Positions 23,994 through 34,198 are shown, counted from the first letter of the stretch. The stretch is 44,179 nt of DNA from CAZUAQ01 sp964618455 (GCA_964618455.1 CAZUAQ010000044.1:1-44179), one strand, 5' to 3'. Program-made: numbers and translations. Notes: generated from the sequence alone by a model not told the origin.

Positions 23994-26231
23994 ATGAGAT
24001 CTGCATCGACGCCATCGGGCCCCGGACACAACCGGAGGTCACAGCGAGTGAGAATCGGAGTGAAAAACCGAATGAAGGCCGCATTCCTGCTGATCATGGC
24101 AGTTCAGGCATCGCTTCCGATGGCCCTGGCCGACAGCTCAACCCCCGGCGGCCGCGAGCACCTCCCGCTGGTCGAGGGGAATATCCAAATCCGCTCGGAT
24201 CACCTGCAGTCGCCACGTTCGACGCTGAATGCCTTCCTCGTGGCCATGCAGGAGCAGAAGGCGGACGAAGCCATCAAATGCCTCGACCTGACGCACCTGT
24301 CGTACGACATGCGTGAAGCACAGGGTCAGGAGGTGGCGGCCGGGCTCTACAAGATCCTGATGGACGTGCTGCCGGACATTCCTGAAACCAGCGTGCCCAA
24401 CGATCCGCGCCGCTACGAACCGTACGCCATCACCCTGCGTGAGGATCAGCCGCGGATCGAACTCGTACGGCAGTACGACGGCCGGTGGCTTTTCAGCACG
24501 GAAACGGTCGAAGCCGTCCCGGCGATTCTACAGGTCGTGCAGACGCAGCCTGCGGCGTCTCAACCCGCGGATGCCATGGAGGTCCCGACGGAGTTCCGAT
24601 CGGCCCGTGCCGTTATCCGCACATTTCTCGAAGCGATGCAGACCACCGAGGAGCATGGCCCCCACTATGCCGATGCCATCGAGTGCCTCGACGTCTCGAC
24701 ACTGGATACGATCATTCAGCAGGACCAGTCCCGGCTCAAGCTCCGCGCCGACGCCCTCAAGGATGTGATCGACCGCTCGGTCTTCGTCATCTATGCCTGG
24801 CTGCCGGAAGATCCTCAGAGCAAGCCGGTCAACCTGCGCGAAGGGCTCGAAGGCAGTCTCGTCGTCCATCGCACGCCGGAGGGAACGTGGAAATTCAGCG
24901 CCAAGACCATCGAGGGCATCGTGGAGCTGAGCAAGAAACTCAGTGCCAAGCCGCAGGTGGCGGGCGAGTCGGGGCTGCCGGGATTCTGGCTGCGCGACCT
25001 GATGCCGGATCGCCTGAAGAGCAATGCGTGGATGGGCCTGGAACTCTGGCAGTGGGCGGCGTTGCTGCTGCTCATTTTCCTGGGGCTTGCGGCGGATCTC
25101 CTGGCGCGCCGGCTGCTGAACCTGCTCATCGTGAAGGTACTGGCCCGGCGTCACCTTGAACTCAACGAGCGGAGCCGCCGGTCAGCCTTACGCCCCATCG
25201 GCCTGCTGGTCATGACGCTGGTGTGGTACCGGGGGCTGGATCCCCTGGTGCTCCCGGATCACGTCGACGCCATTCTGCTCGGCGCGGTAAAAATCCTTCT
25301 GGGCGTGACGTCGGTCTGGTCGATCTATCGCGTGATCGACCTGGTATGCGACTACCTGGCGGCGGCGGCAACGAAGACCGCGTCGAAATTCGACGATCTG
25401 CTCGTTCCGATGGTGCGGAGGTCGCTGCAGATCGGCGTGACGGTCGCGGGCTTGATCTTCCTCTCCGACGCCTTCGGTTGGAATCTCCAGACGCTGCTGG
25501 CCGGGCTGGGCATCGGCGGGCTGGCGATCGGGTTCGCCGCCCGCGAGTCCCTGCAGAACATCTTCGGGTCGCTGACGGTGCTCATGGACCGGCCGTTTCA
25601 CATCGGGGATTGGGTCAAGCTCGATGGTGTGGAGGGCACGGTCGAGGCGGTCGGCTTTCGCACCATGAAGATCCGCACGTTCTACAACTCGCTGATCACT
25701 GTGCCGAACCTCACGCTGCTGACCGCCAAGATCGACAACATGGGGGCGCGGCGGTACCGGCGCATCTATGCCAAGCTCGCCATCACCTACGATACGCCGC
25801 CGGAGAAGATCGACGCCTTCTGCGAGGGGATCCGCGAACTGATTCGCAAGCATCCGTACACGCGGAAGGATTACTATCACGTTTATTTCAACGAGTTTGC
25901 CGATACGGCCCTGAACGTCCTGCTGTATTGCTTTCACGAGGTGCCGGACTGGGGCACGGAGTTGCGCGAGCGGCACCGCTTGTTCAACGATATTCTTCGG
26001 CTGGCCAAGCGGCTGGGGATCGAGTTTGCCTTTCCGACGCAGACGATCCATCTCTACCAGGAGAATGAGCCCCCGCCGGGATCGCGCATCCCCGCGCCGG
26101 AGAATGCGACCGACTTCGGGCGAAGCGAGGCGCGTTCCGTGGTGCGCGAGACCGGCCTGGAAGGGACGATGCCGCCGCCGGTCGACATCGTTGCCGACGG
26201 CTTCGATGACGCGGGCGACGGCGACGGTTGA
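23994..26231 (+). CDS. MscS-family mechanosensitive channel with duplicated periplasmic module
   Basis: This 745-residue protein carries the MscS core in its C-terminal half: helices at 350-520, the pore segment with AGLGIGGLAIGFAARESLQN, the beta domain FHIGDWVKLDGVEGTVEAVG and the alpha/beta domain ending AFPTQTIHL. It opens small-solute efflux under membrane tension. A signal peptide (FLLIMAVQASLPMALA) precedes two similar modules at about 73-180 and 202-316, each opening with a SPRS/SARA helix and closing GRWLFSTETVEA or GTWKFSAKTIEG. The C-terminal 50 residues are acidic. ATG 23994 has AAGGAG 8 bases upstream; GTG 24048 with GGAGG 9 bases upstream is an equally good start. Confidence 0.85.
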   Translation: MRSASTPSGPGHNRRSQRVRIGVKNRMKAAFLLIMAVQASLPMALADSSTPGGREHLPLVEGNIQIRSDHLQSPRSTLNAFLVAMQEQKADEAIKCLDLTHLSYDMREAQGQEVAAGLYKILMDVLPDIPETSVPNDPRRYEPYAITLREDQPRIELVRQYDGRWLFSTETVEAVPAILQVVQTQPAASQPADAMEVPTEFRSARAVIRTFLEAMQTTEEHGPHYADAIECLDVSTLDTIIQQDQSRLKLRADALKDVIDRSVFVIYAWLPEDPQSKPVNLREGLEGSLVVHRTPEGTWKFSAKTIEGIVELSKKLSAKPQVAGESGLPGFWLRDLMPDRLKSNAWMGLELWQWAALLLLIFLGLAADLLARRLLNLLIVKVLARRHLELNERSRRSALRPIGLLVMTLVWYRGLDPLVLPDHVDAILLGAVKILLGVTSVWSIYRVIDLVCDYLAAAATKTASKFDDLLVPMVRRSLQIGVTVAGLIFLSDAFGWNLQTLLAGLGIGGLAIGFAARESLQNIFGSLTVLMDRPFHIGDWVKLDGVEGTVEAVGFRTMKIRTFYNSLITVPNLTLLTAKIDNMGARRYRRIYAKLAITYDTPPEKIDAFCEGIRELIRKHPYTRKDYYHVYFNEFADTALNVLLYCFHEVPDWGTELRERHRLFNDILRLAKRLGIEFAFPTQTIHLYQENEPPPGSRIPAPENATDFGRSEARSVVRETGLEGTMPPPVDIVADGFDDAGDGDG

Positions 26232-26252
26232 ACTCTTCAACGCGGAGGCGGC

Positions 26253-27026
26253 TTACCGGGCCGTCTTGAGGAAGGTCAGGTAATCACTTTCCCAATGCGT
26301 CACAGTCTCGTTCGAACCGAGCAGTTTGACGAACGCGGGGCCATGATCCGTATCCACCTGGGCGACGAGCATCCGGTAATTCTCCTTGGGCGCGCCCTGG
26401 TTGCCACCGAACATGGAAGCCTGCTGATAGGTGCCGCTGATGTCGAAGAGCTGGATCTTGAAATTTCCGCCCTGCACCGCCGTCTGCTTCTTCGAGATCG
26501 ATCCCGGCTGACCTTCGAGAATGGTGAACGCGCCTTCCCATCGCGGAATCTGCTCGGCAAACGGAATGTCTTTCATGCCTGGGAAGAGAGTGATCTCCAG
26601 GGTGGCGTCTTCCGCGTCTTCCGCGTCTTCCTCCTGACCGGGTAAGGCGTAAGCCTCGCGGATCATGGCGTTGCGCGGCTTCAACGGTTTCCATGCTTCA
26701 GGGGCGGTGAACACGGGGCCATCGGTCGGGGCTTCGACCTCCTCCTGCGTCTCGGACGCCGACTCGGAAGTGGTGTCGCTCACGTCGCCGATCGGCGGAT
26801 GACCCGGTGGGAGTTCGGGCATCGGCGTCGAGGCCTCGCCACCGCCGTCCCCGCTCTCGCTTCCGGTCGACGCGGATGCCTCATCGGCGCCCTCCGTCGT
26901 CGACTCCGGGGTGTTTTTCGTCTCCGGCACACTCGGGGTCTCGTTCGAGTTGCTTCGTTTGCAACCGGTCAGCGAGAAGACGCCGAGTGCCAGTATCACG
27001 ATTCCAAATCTCCATGCCGTCTTCAT
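26253..27026 (-). CDS. Lipoprotein with acidic linker, unknown function
   Basis: This 257-residue protein has a lipoprotein signal with lipobox LTGC (lipid-bearing Cys22). A low-complexity acidic/Ser/Thr linker covers residues 23-100 and includes ELPPGHPPIG, a type of linker I associate with planctomycete lipoproteins. The C-terminal domain (about 115-257) has FTAPEAWKPL and a repeated AED stretch, then WEGAFTILEGQPG. The domain is not recognised; it may be a small beta-rich binding domain. AAGGAGG lies six bases before ATG 27026, giving a firm start. It converges with the MscS gene. Confidence 0.75.
   Translation of the reverse strand: MKTAWRFGIVILALGVFSLTGCKRSNSNETPSVPETKNTPESTTEGADEASASTGSESGDGGGEASTPMPELPPGHPPIGDVSDTTSESASETQEEVEAPTDGPVFTAPEAWKPLKPRNAMIREAYALPGQEEDAEDAEDATLEITLFPGMKDIPFAEQIPRWEGAFTILEGQPGSISKKQTAVQGGNFKIQLFDISGTYQQASMFGGNQGAPKENYRMLVAQVDTDHGPAFVKLLGSNETVTHWESDYLTFLKTAR
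26605..26631. repeat. Three 9-bp tandem repeats in the lipoprotein gene
   Basis: GCGTCTTCC occurs three times in a row on the plus strand and encodes the repeated EDA of the lipoprotein on the minus strand. It is in frame and small. Confidence 0.85.
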
Positions 27027-27159
27027 GGGGTGCCTCCTTAGCCATCTGGCAAGGTCAATCGAATTCACGGGAGTAGCCGAACTGCATTCATGATCCATGC
27101 GGACGGCGGGTGATGCAAGCGCGTGGTCCTCCCTCTCGCAGCACGCGCGCCATGACAGA

Positions 27160-28350
27160 CTACAGGTGAAGGCGGATGGCACGATCTCCCGCCCACGCGT
27201 CCAGCATTTCCTGCTCGACGCGTACGCCCCACCCCGGTCCGGAGAGCGGCTTCACCTTCCCTCGGTAGCCGAACCGGAGCGAGGATCGGGTGATGTCCCC
27301 GCGCAGCAGAAATTTCCCGTAGCACCCCTCGGCAAAGAGCACATCGGGCACCTGTGCGAGAAAGTGCCTTCCGGCGGCGGAGAGGATGCTCGTTTCACCG
27401 ACCATGCAGCCCAATTGGAAGCGAATGCCATGCTTCCGTGCAAAATGGGCGAGACGGACAGCAGGCAGAAATCCCCCATTCTTGCTGATGCGAATATTGA
27501 ATCCGTCCGCCACACCCATGCGGTTCAACCGCTCCGCATCATGCAGGGTGACCAGCGACTCATCGTGCATCACCGGGGTGCGGACGGTTTGCGTCAGCGT
27601 CAACAGTTCGTCGTCCTGTGTCGTGGGCAGGGGCTGCTCCACGGCACTGAGATTCGTCGTGGCTTCGATTTCGCGCAGAATCTCGATCGCGCGATCGAGC
27701 GTCCAACCGGCATTGGCATCCAGCCGCAAGGTGGTCGACTTTCCCAGCGAAGGCCCCAGGGCATGGACGGCGGCCCAGATCCGGGGGAGATCGTCGTCGT
27801 AGCCCACCTTCAGCTTGAAATCCCTCAGGCCGAAGCATCGCATTTTCGTGATCGTCGAAGGGATCCGATCGACGGATCCGCCGGAAAGGACGCCGCTGTA
27901 CGGGACATGATCGCGGCGGTCGAGGCCAAACTCCGGCCACCCCAGCCAGCCGAATATGTCGACGATCGCTTTCCGGTGGATCCGGCACGTGGCATCGAGC
28001 AGCGCCAGTTCCAGACCCGCCCGCGCCGCCGGTATGAGACGATTCCGACGATCATGCATCGGCAGCGCCTCGATCTGCTCCAGCGACTCACCGAAAGACG
28101 TCGACCGAAACGACAGCAGCGCGTTGACGAAGGTCATCCCCAGATTCTCGATCACGCTCTCCACCGTCTCACCGGACACGTAGGGACGTGGCAGCGTCTC
28201 GCCGTAACCGACTGTCCCGTCCGAAAACTCGACGCCGATCACGACCGGATCGGCCTCCCGGCGGGCGTGGGCGGCGTGCTCGAATGCCTTGCGCAGGGGA
28301 ATCCGCAGGGGGTAAACAACGAGCGCGCGGATACTCGCGGGAGTGGACAT
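27160..28350 (-). CDS. Enolase-superfamily enzyme (muconate cycloisomerase/dipeptide epimerase type)
   Basis: This 396-residue protein belongs to the muconate-lactonizing subgroup of the enolase superfamily. The catalytic set is complete: K179 and K181 in FKLKVG, D211 in RLDANAGW, E238 in AVEQPLP, D263 in MHDESL and K290 in IRISKNGG. The reaction, for example a cycloisomerase, N-acylamino-acid racemase, dipeptide epimerase or o-succinylbenzoate synthase, cannot be told apart. The ATG at 28350 (MSTPASIRAL) gives the right N-terminal capping domain; a GTG/ATG further upstream is unlikely. The ribosome binding site is weak. It is divergent from the QueC-like gene. Confidence 0.82.
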   Translation of the reverse strand: MSTPASIRALVVYPLRIPLRKAFEHAAHARREADPVVIGVEFSDGTVGYGETLPRPYVSGETVESVIENLGMTFVNALLSFRSTSFGESLEQIEALPMHDRRNRLIPAARAGLELALLDATCRIHRKAIVDIFGWLGWPEFGLDRRDHVPYSGVLSGGSVDRIPSTITKMRCFGLRDFKLKVGYDDDLPRIWAAVHALGPSLGKSTTLRLDANAGWTLDRAIEILREIEATTNLSAVEQPLPTTQDDELLTLTQTVRTPVMHDESLVTLHDAERLNRMGVADGFNIRISKNGGFLPAVRLAHFARKHGIRFQLGCMVGETSILSAAGRHFLAQVPDVLFAEGCYGKFLLRGDITRSSLRFGYRGKVKPLSGPGWGVRVEQEMLDAWAGDRAIRLHL

Positions 28351-28526
28351 GGGGACATGATAGCCTCGCGGCGGGTGGGTTTCACCGTCGAGGACCATGT
28401 CCCGGCCCTCCTCTGTCCGATAAACGAGGTCATCACACCCGGTTCTCTCCGCCTCCCCGCAGGAGTTCTCATCCCGCTTCCGGCGACGGTCGATAATCCG
28501 TATGGATTCTGCATTTTGAGGTGACC

Positions 28527-29222
28527 ATGGATAAAGCGATCGTGTTGGCCAGTGGAGGAATCAACAGCACCGTGATGCTGGCGGCCGCGCGCGAACAGTA
28601 CCAGGTGGCGTTGATGCACGTGGACTGGGGGCATCGTGCGTCCGAGCGGGAACGGGCCGCCTTCGAGCAGATCACCCTCTACTACAAGATCAAGCAGACC
28701 GACACGATCGACCTGTCCGGCCTGGCCGCGTATGGCGGTAATGCGCGCGTCAGCCGTCGCCAGGCGATCGAGCATGCCGCGTATCCTCCGGACGAAGCTC
28801 CGCCGACCTTCGCTCCCGGGCTCATTCCGACGTTGCTGGGACTGGCCACCGAATGGGCAATGACGATCAATGCCCGCTACATTCTGATCGGCACCAACGA
28901 GGATCACGGCCTCCGAGGGTCGCGCCTCAGCCAGTTGTACCCCGATCACCGGATCGAGTTCGTCCAGAGTTACAACCTCATGCTGCATTATGCCATGCAC
29001 GCGTCCACGGATCTCGAAGTCGTCGCCCCGCTGAACGACCTCACGCGTGAGGAGATCGTGCGGCTCGGACGGCAGTTGAAGGTGCCCTTCGGTAAGACGT
29101 GGAGTTGCTACGCCGGCAATGCCAAGCCCTGCCACAAGTGCCTGCCCTGTCTTTCTCGCGCGGAATCCCTCCTGCAGTGCGGCATCCCCGATCCCCTGGA
29201 CGCCGAGCCGGCGGAGGTTTGA
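28527..29222 (+). CDS. queC: QueC-like PP-loop enzyme (7-cyano-7-deazaguanine synthase family)
   Basis: This 231-residue protein has the N-terminal PP-loop SGGINS (residues 9-14) and the C-terminal zinc cysteines C194, C202, C205 and C208 in SCYAGN and PCHKCLPC, as in QueC, which makes preQ0 for queuosine. The family P-loop is normally SGGxDS; Asp is Asn here. No other queuosine genes are nearby. It may be true QueC or a diverged ExsB-type nucleotide enzyme. ATG 28527 lies just after TTGAGG. It stands 146 bases before xylA. Confidence 0.7.
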   Translation: MDKAIVLASGGINSTVMLAAAREQYQVALMHVDWGHRASERERAAFEQITLYYKIKQTDTIDLSGLAAYGGNARVSRRQAIEHAAYPPDEAPPTFAPGLIPTLLGLATEWAMTINARYILIGTNEDHGLRGSRLSQLYPDHRIEFVQSYNLMLHYAMHASTDLEVVAPLNDLTREEIVRLGRQLKVPFGKTWSCYAGNAKPCHKCLPCLSRAESLLQCGIPDPLDAEPAEV

Positions 29223-29280
29223 TCCGCCCTTCACCGCTCTCTGTTGCAACGTACCTCTCGATCCTCAACGCCTCATTCCG

Positions 29281-29286
29281 TATAAT
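29281..29286 (+). promoter_or_regulatory. Candidate -10 box of xylA (TATAAT)
   Basis: A perfect TATAAT sits 83 bases before the xylA ATG. The -35 region is weak (no match better than TCGATC at the right spacing), so an activator may be needed. A 22-base palindrome starts 20 bases downstream. Confidence 0.35.
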
Positions 29287-29305
29287 CCCCGCCTGATGCC
29301 ATGGA

Positions 29306-29327
29306 GTGACTCGTTCGCGGGAGTCAC
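29306..29327 (+). promoter_or_regulatory. Palindrome in the xylA leader, possible operator or hairpin
   Basis: GTGACTC (29306-29312) and GAGTCAC (29321-29327) form a perfect 7-bp inverted repeat around an 8-base spacer, placed between the putative -10 box and the ribosome binding site. This is a typical position for a repressor site, or it may be an RNA hairpin. Confidence 0.4.
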
Positions 29328-29368
29328 GCGACAGCGATAACCCTTCCAACATTGATGAGGTGGACACG

Positions 29369-30679
<1,311 letters not shown>

Positions 30680-30705
30680 GACTCGCTGAACGCCCACAAT
30701 CTCTT

Positions 30706-30748
30706 CGCCCCGTGTTACCGCTGGGTAGCACGGGGCGTTCCTTGTCTT
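30706..30748 (+). terminator. Rho-independent terminator of xylA
   Basis: CGCCCCGTGTTACC (30706-30719) pairs with GGTAGCACGGGGCG (30724-30737) over 14 bp with one G-U, around a GCTG loop. It is followed by the T-rich TTCCTTGTCTT. It lies 26 bases after the xylA stop. Confidence 0.78.
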
Positions 30749-30782
30749 GAGAGAAGTCGACCAAGCCGGCCAGGGAGCTGTC

Positions 30783-30992
30783 ATGCCCTAAGTGAACGTG
30801 AAGATCACGCGTGAAGGCGTCACCGCCGCACAGAAGAAGCAGGTCGTGGAAGAGATCACGCAGACGCTGCAGCGCGTGCTCGGCAAGCGGCCCGAGCACA
30901 TCCACATCGTCATCGACGAGATCGCCCCGGAGAACTGGGGCTTCGCCGGTATGCTCACGACCGAGTACCGCCGGCAGCAGGGCTCCGGTTGA
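30783..30992 (+). pseudogene. 4-oxalocrotonate tautomerase-like gene with TAA at codon 3
   Basis: The reading frame runs ATG CCC TAA GTG AAC GTG AAG, so the family pattern M-P-x-V-N-V-K-I-T-R-E-G is intact apart from a stop at position 3. Downstream 67 codons are clean and fit the small tautomerase family (about 62-75 residues), with HIHIVIDEI and ENWGFAG. GGGAG lies five bases before the ATG and too far (14 bases) from the GTG at 30792. A GTG restart would make a protein without the catalytic Pro1. A sequencing error (TAC to TAA) is the simplest other reading. It is downstream of the xylA terminator. Confidence 0.72.
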
Positions 30993-31030
30993 ATTCGAGA
31001 AGGGTGAAGGCAGATCGATTGATCCGACGC

Positions 31031-31690
31031 TTAGGGCAGGAGCACCTCGAGGTCGGTCAGGAAGCAATCCTCGGGGAGTGGCGTGTCGCCGAGGCATTCT
31101 TCGCGCGAGGTGTCGAGGCTGAAGGTGTAGACCAGCAGCGAATCGCACTGGTACTCGGCGCCCTGGAGCGTGAGGGTTGACGCTCCGCGCCCGGCAGTGG
31201 CTTCGTCGGCGTTATTGGCGTCGACGGGTTCGGCGGAGAAGCCCACGCCCTCGGTCAGCACACTTTGCTCGAGATCGTCATCGAGATCCTCGTCGATCAG
31301 CAGTTGCACGAGTTGCCTGCCGCCGACGCTCATGGCCCGCCCGCAGGTGAACGTGAAGACGCCACTCGATGAATTGCCCTCCAGGCGCTCGGCGCTGTCA
31401 GCGGAGACGGTGAACTGATCAACCTCCGGCGTGAATCCGACGTCCGAATCCGGGTCGAGGTTCTGCGGATCATACGTACCGAAGGTGAACAACGCACGGA
31501 ACGGCGTATCGTTGATGAACAACACCTGGATGTCGCTGCGTCCGCCCACGGCGGAGCCGCCCAGCGTCGTCGTGTTGTTGAAGAACGCGGGACTGCACGC
31601 CCCCGCCAGGACACAGAGCGTCCCCGCCACGAGCCACTTCACTCGGGCCGACACCCGCACCGATCCACTTGCCTGTCGCATCATCATCAC
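31031..31690 (-). CDS. Putative lipoprotein, unknown function
   Basis: This 219-residue protein has a signal sequence (VKWLVAGTLCVLAGAC) with a lipobox-like AGAC, lipid Cys about residue 32. The mature part is beta-strand-like, acidic and has four further cysteines (VFTFTCG, YQCD, EECLG, EDCFL) that may form disulfides. I do not recognise the domain. The start is GTG at 31690 (GGGAG 7 bases upstream), though the first ATG three bases on is possible. It is divergent from the glycosyltransferase gene and near the start of the polysaccharide locus. Confidence 0.65.
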   Translation of the reverse strand: MMMMRQASGSVRVSARVKWLVAGTLCVLAGACSPAFFNNTTTLGGSAVGGRSDIQVLFINDTPFRALFTFGTYDPQNLDPDSDVGFTPEVDQFTVSADSAERLEGNSSSGVFTFTCGRAMSVGGRQLVQLLIDEDLDDDLEQSVLTEGVGFSAEPVDANNADEATAGRGASTLTLQGAEYQCDSLLVYTFSLDTSREECLGDTPLPEDCFLTDLEVLLP

Positions 31691-31910
31691 GATCCGTCTC
31701 CCTCGTGCGTCACATCGAATCCCCTGTTGACCGGTTCCATCCGCCGATGTTCACCTGCGGCCATCATACCCTTAGCGCCGGACTCCTGACCAGCCGCCAC
31801 GCGTCTCGGGCATCCGGATATTATCGGCACATGACGTCAGCGTCTTTGGCGAGGAATCACCGGGCCGCTACGATAACGCCGCTCCCTGTGCCCTGAGGAG
31901 GAAGGCTCTC

Positions 31911-33014
31911 ATGCGTGTGCTCTGGCTGGTTCGTCGCAATCTCACCGATCACCCCGGCGGCGACACCGTCCAGATCCTTCAGACCGCCCAGGCCCTGCGT
32001 GATCGGGGCATCGCCATCGAGATGCACTATTCGATGCCGGATAACCTCAGCGGGTACGACCTCGCCCATCTGTTCCACCTCGACCGACTCTGGGAGAACC
32101 GCCCCCACGCCGACGCGCTGTCCAGGGCAGGCCTGCCGATGGTATTGAGCACCATATACTGGCCCACCGAGGAATTCGACCGTCATGGCCGGACCGGCTG
32201 GCAGGGGCGGCTTGCACGCGTCACCGGAACACGCGGATACCGCGACCTCTGGCTGGCCCAGCGCTGGGGCATGCACGCCCTGCGCGAGCCCTCGATGGCC
32301 CATTTCCGTCGCCCATTGTGGCGGTTCCGACATGAATCCGCCGCCCTGCTCCGTCATGCCCGCGTCATTCTCCCCAACAGCGATGCCGAGCGCCGGGCCA
32401 TCGCCTCGCTGTTCGGCGTCGAGCGTCCCTGCGTGGTCGTGCCCAATGCCGTGGACCTTGCGGCGCTCGGCTCTCCTGAGAACTCAACCGGCCGTGAACG
32501 ACGCGGCGTGCTCTGCGTCGGAAGGATCGAACCGCGCAAGAATCAACTGAATCTCATTCGCGCCATGCGTGCCAGCGACATCCCGCTGACGCTCGCCGGG
32601 CAGGCGGGTCGATTCAGCGGGGCCTATGGTCGGCGTTGCCAACGCGAAGCCGGCCCGACGACACATTTCGTGGGCCATCAATCGCCCTCCGTCCTGGGTA
32701 CACTCTACGCCCGGAATGCCGTCCACGCCTGCGTGAGCTGGTACGAGACACCCGGGCTGGTGAACCTCGAGGCGGCGTGCTTCGGCTGCGCGATCGTGGC
32801 CACTCCGGGTGGAAGTACGCGGGAGTATCTCGGCGATGAGGCGGTCTACGCCGATCCAGGCGTACCGGATTCGATTCGCGAGGCCGTCCAGGCGGCGATG
32901 GCGCGAGGGCCGTCCTCGGCGTTGGACCAACGCATCCGCGCGGAGTTCACGTGGGCCAATGCAGCGGAACGGACATGGGAAGGCTATCAACGCGCGCTGT
33001 CGGGATCGAGTTGA
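31911..33014 (+). CDS. Glycosyltransferase family 4-like protein
   Basis: This 367-residue protein has the GT-B fold. The N-terminal domain opens MRVLWLVRRNL with a GGD loop; the C-terminal domain has VLCVGRIEPRKNQLNLIRAM (typical of GT4), HFVGHQSPSVL and a donor-site EXFGI-like SWYETPGLVNLEAACFG. The usual E-x7-E at the donor site is seen as ETPGLVNLE. It probably adds a sugar to a membrane-linked or nascent glycan; sugar and acceptor are unknown. GAGGAGGAAGG precedes the ATG. Its 3' end overlaps the convergent glycosyltransferase by 28 bases. Confidence 0.85.
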   Translation: MRVLWLVRRNLTDHPGGDTVQILQTAQALRDRGIAIEMHYSMPDNLSGYDLAHLFHLDRLWENRPHADALSRAGLPMVLSTIYWPTEEFDRHGRTGWQGRLARVTGTRGYRDLWLAQRWGMHALREPSMAHFRRPLWRFRHESAALLRHARVILPNSDAERRAIASLFGVERPCVVVPNAVDLAALGSPENSTGRERRGVLCVGRIEPRKNQLNLIRAMRASDIPLTLAGQAGRFSGAYGRRCQREAGPTTHFVGHQSPSVLGTLYARNAVHACVSWYETPGLVNLEAACFGCAIVATPGGSTREYLGDEAVYADPGVPDSIREAVQAAMARGPSSALDQRIRAEFTWANAAERTWEGYQRALSGSS

Positions 33015-34198
33015 TCAAATGTCAGCAGTTCTGCGAAGCGCTCCGCCAGCAGGCGCCAATCGTGCCGGCGTGCGAAATCGCGGCGACGTTCCGCGAGTTG
33101 CGGATCGACCGGAGCGTTCAATGCTTCGGTGACACGTTCCGCATAAGAATCCCCCTCGCTGACGACCATCAACCCACCGCTCACCGCCTCCGGCCTGAAT
33201 GGATACGTCGCCACGACCGGCTGACCGAGGGCGAAGTGTTCGTAGAGCTTAAGCGGATCGGCACAGGCGGTGATCTCACCGGCGCGAAACGGGATGAGTC
33301 CGACATCCAGGGTCTTCATGACGGCGGGTACGCACGCGTAAGGCAACCGATCCAGCAGCGTGATATTGGGCTCGGCGTGCAGCGTCGTGATCATGGACCG
33401 CTTCCGAACCGGCCCCGCCACCAGAAAGCGTGTGCCTCGTAATGACCGCGCCGTCCGTGCGATCAACTCGACATCCACCCATGCATCGATGGACCCGATG
33501 AACCCCGCCACCTTCGCCTGGCGGTGATGCCGACGCCACTCGAGCCAGTTCATCAGACCCGGCGTTTCGCGCGCGTCTTCGTGCACCTCAAGTCGGCTAC
33601 GCGATTCGAACTCCATCGCATCGACCCCGTTGAAACACACCGTTACCGGGCACGTGCAGATCTCACGCAGCCTCTCGGCGAGGTGCTCCGACACCGCCAC
33701 CACCCGATCGGCGCGGCGGCACAACGCCTCGTGCCACTGTCGAAACGTCTCCCCGCTTCCCCGCCGGGCGTGGACTTCGGGCGCATCGATGCAGTCGTAC
33801 ACGATCCGGTCGGCACGGAGATCATCGAGGATCGGCCACCAGAGCGGCGTGCTGACACAGAGGATGTGCCGGCCTGGCGTGGCCAGGAGGCGATTCAGAC
33901 GTCGGGCCTGCCGCGATTCCCGTTTCCCGCCACGACGCGAACCTGGTCGGAACGGCAACGGCCAGACCAGCTTCACCCGCCCCGCCGTGTGCTCCCTGCG
34001 TGGCCATAGCCAGTGGCGCACCATCGCGCGCGGCGTGGGCGGTGCGACGTAACGCACGTCCAGACCCGGAATCCCCTCGGCCATGTGCCAGGCAAGGCGC
34101 TGCGTCCGGCCCTGTAGGTGAAAACGGTACGGCACCGCCGCCAGGAACGTGATCGTCAGTTCGGAAGAGGGTGGGTTCATCCGCATTCGTGGTGACAC
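32987..34198 (-). CDS. Glycosyltransferase (GT-B, family 1/4-like)
   Basis: This 403-residue protein is a GT-B fold transferase. The N-terminal part has LTITFLAAVPYRFHLQGRTQ, typical of glycosyltransferases that use this opening, then DRIVYDCIDAPEVHA and VAVSEHLAERL. The C-terminal donor domain has KVAGFIGSIDAWVDVELI, LVAGPV and LKLYEHFALGQPVVAT. It probably adds a sugar in surface polysaccharide assembly. The start is uncertain: GTG 34198, ATG 34186 or ATG 34180. It is divergent from the ABC exporter genes, which sit in the opposite direction. Confidence 0.82.
   Translation of the reverse strand: MSPRMRMNPPSSELTITFLAAVPYRFHLQGRTQRLAWHMAEGIPGLDVRYVAPPTPRAMVRHWLWPRREHTAGRVKLVWPLPFRPGSRRGGKRESRQARRLNRLLATPGRHILCVSTPLWWPILDDLRADRIVYDCIDAPEVHARRGSGETFRQWHEALCRRADRVVAVSEHLAERLREICTCPVTVCFNGVDAMEFESRSRLEVHEDARETPGLMNWLEWRRHHRQAKVAGFIGSIDAWVDVELIARTARSLRGTRFLVAGPVRKRSMITTLHAEPNITLLDRLPYACVPAVMKTLDVGLIPFRAGEITACADPLKLYEHFALGQPVVATYPFRPEAVSGGLMVVSEGDSYAERVTEALNAPVDPQLAERRRDFARRHDWRLLAERFAELLTFDQLDPDSAR

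Noticed and set aside
27097..28524. Plus-strand open frame of 475 codons
   Set aside because: It is antisense to the enolase-superfamily gene, whose catalytic residues are complete.
30783..30992. Recoding of the tautomerase stop as selenocysteine or pyrrolysine
   Set aside because: The codon is TAA; selenocysteine uses TGA and pyrrolysine TAG, and no SECIS-like hairpin was seen.
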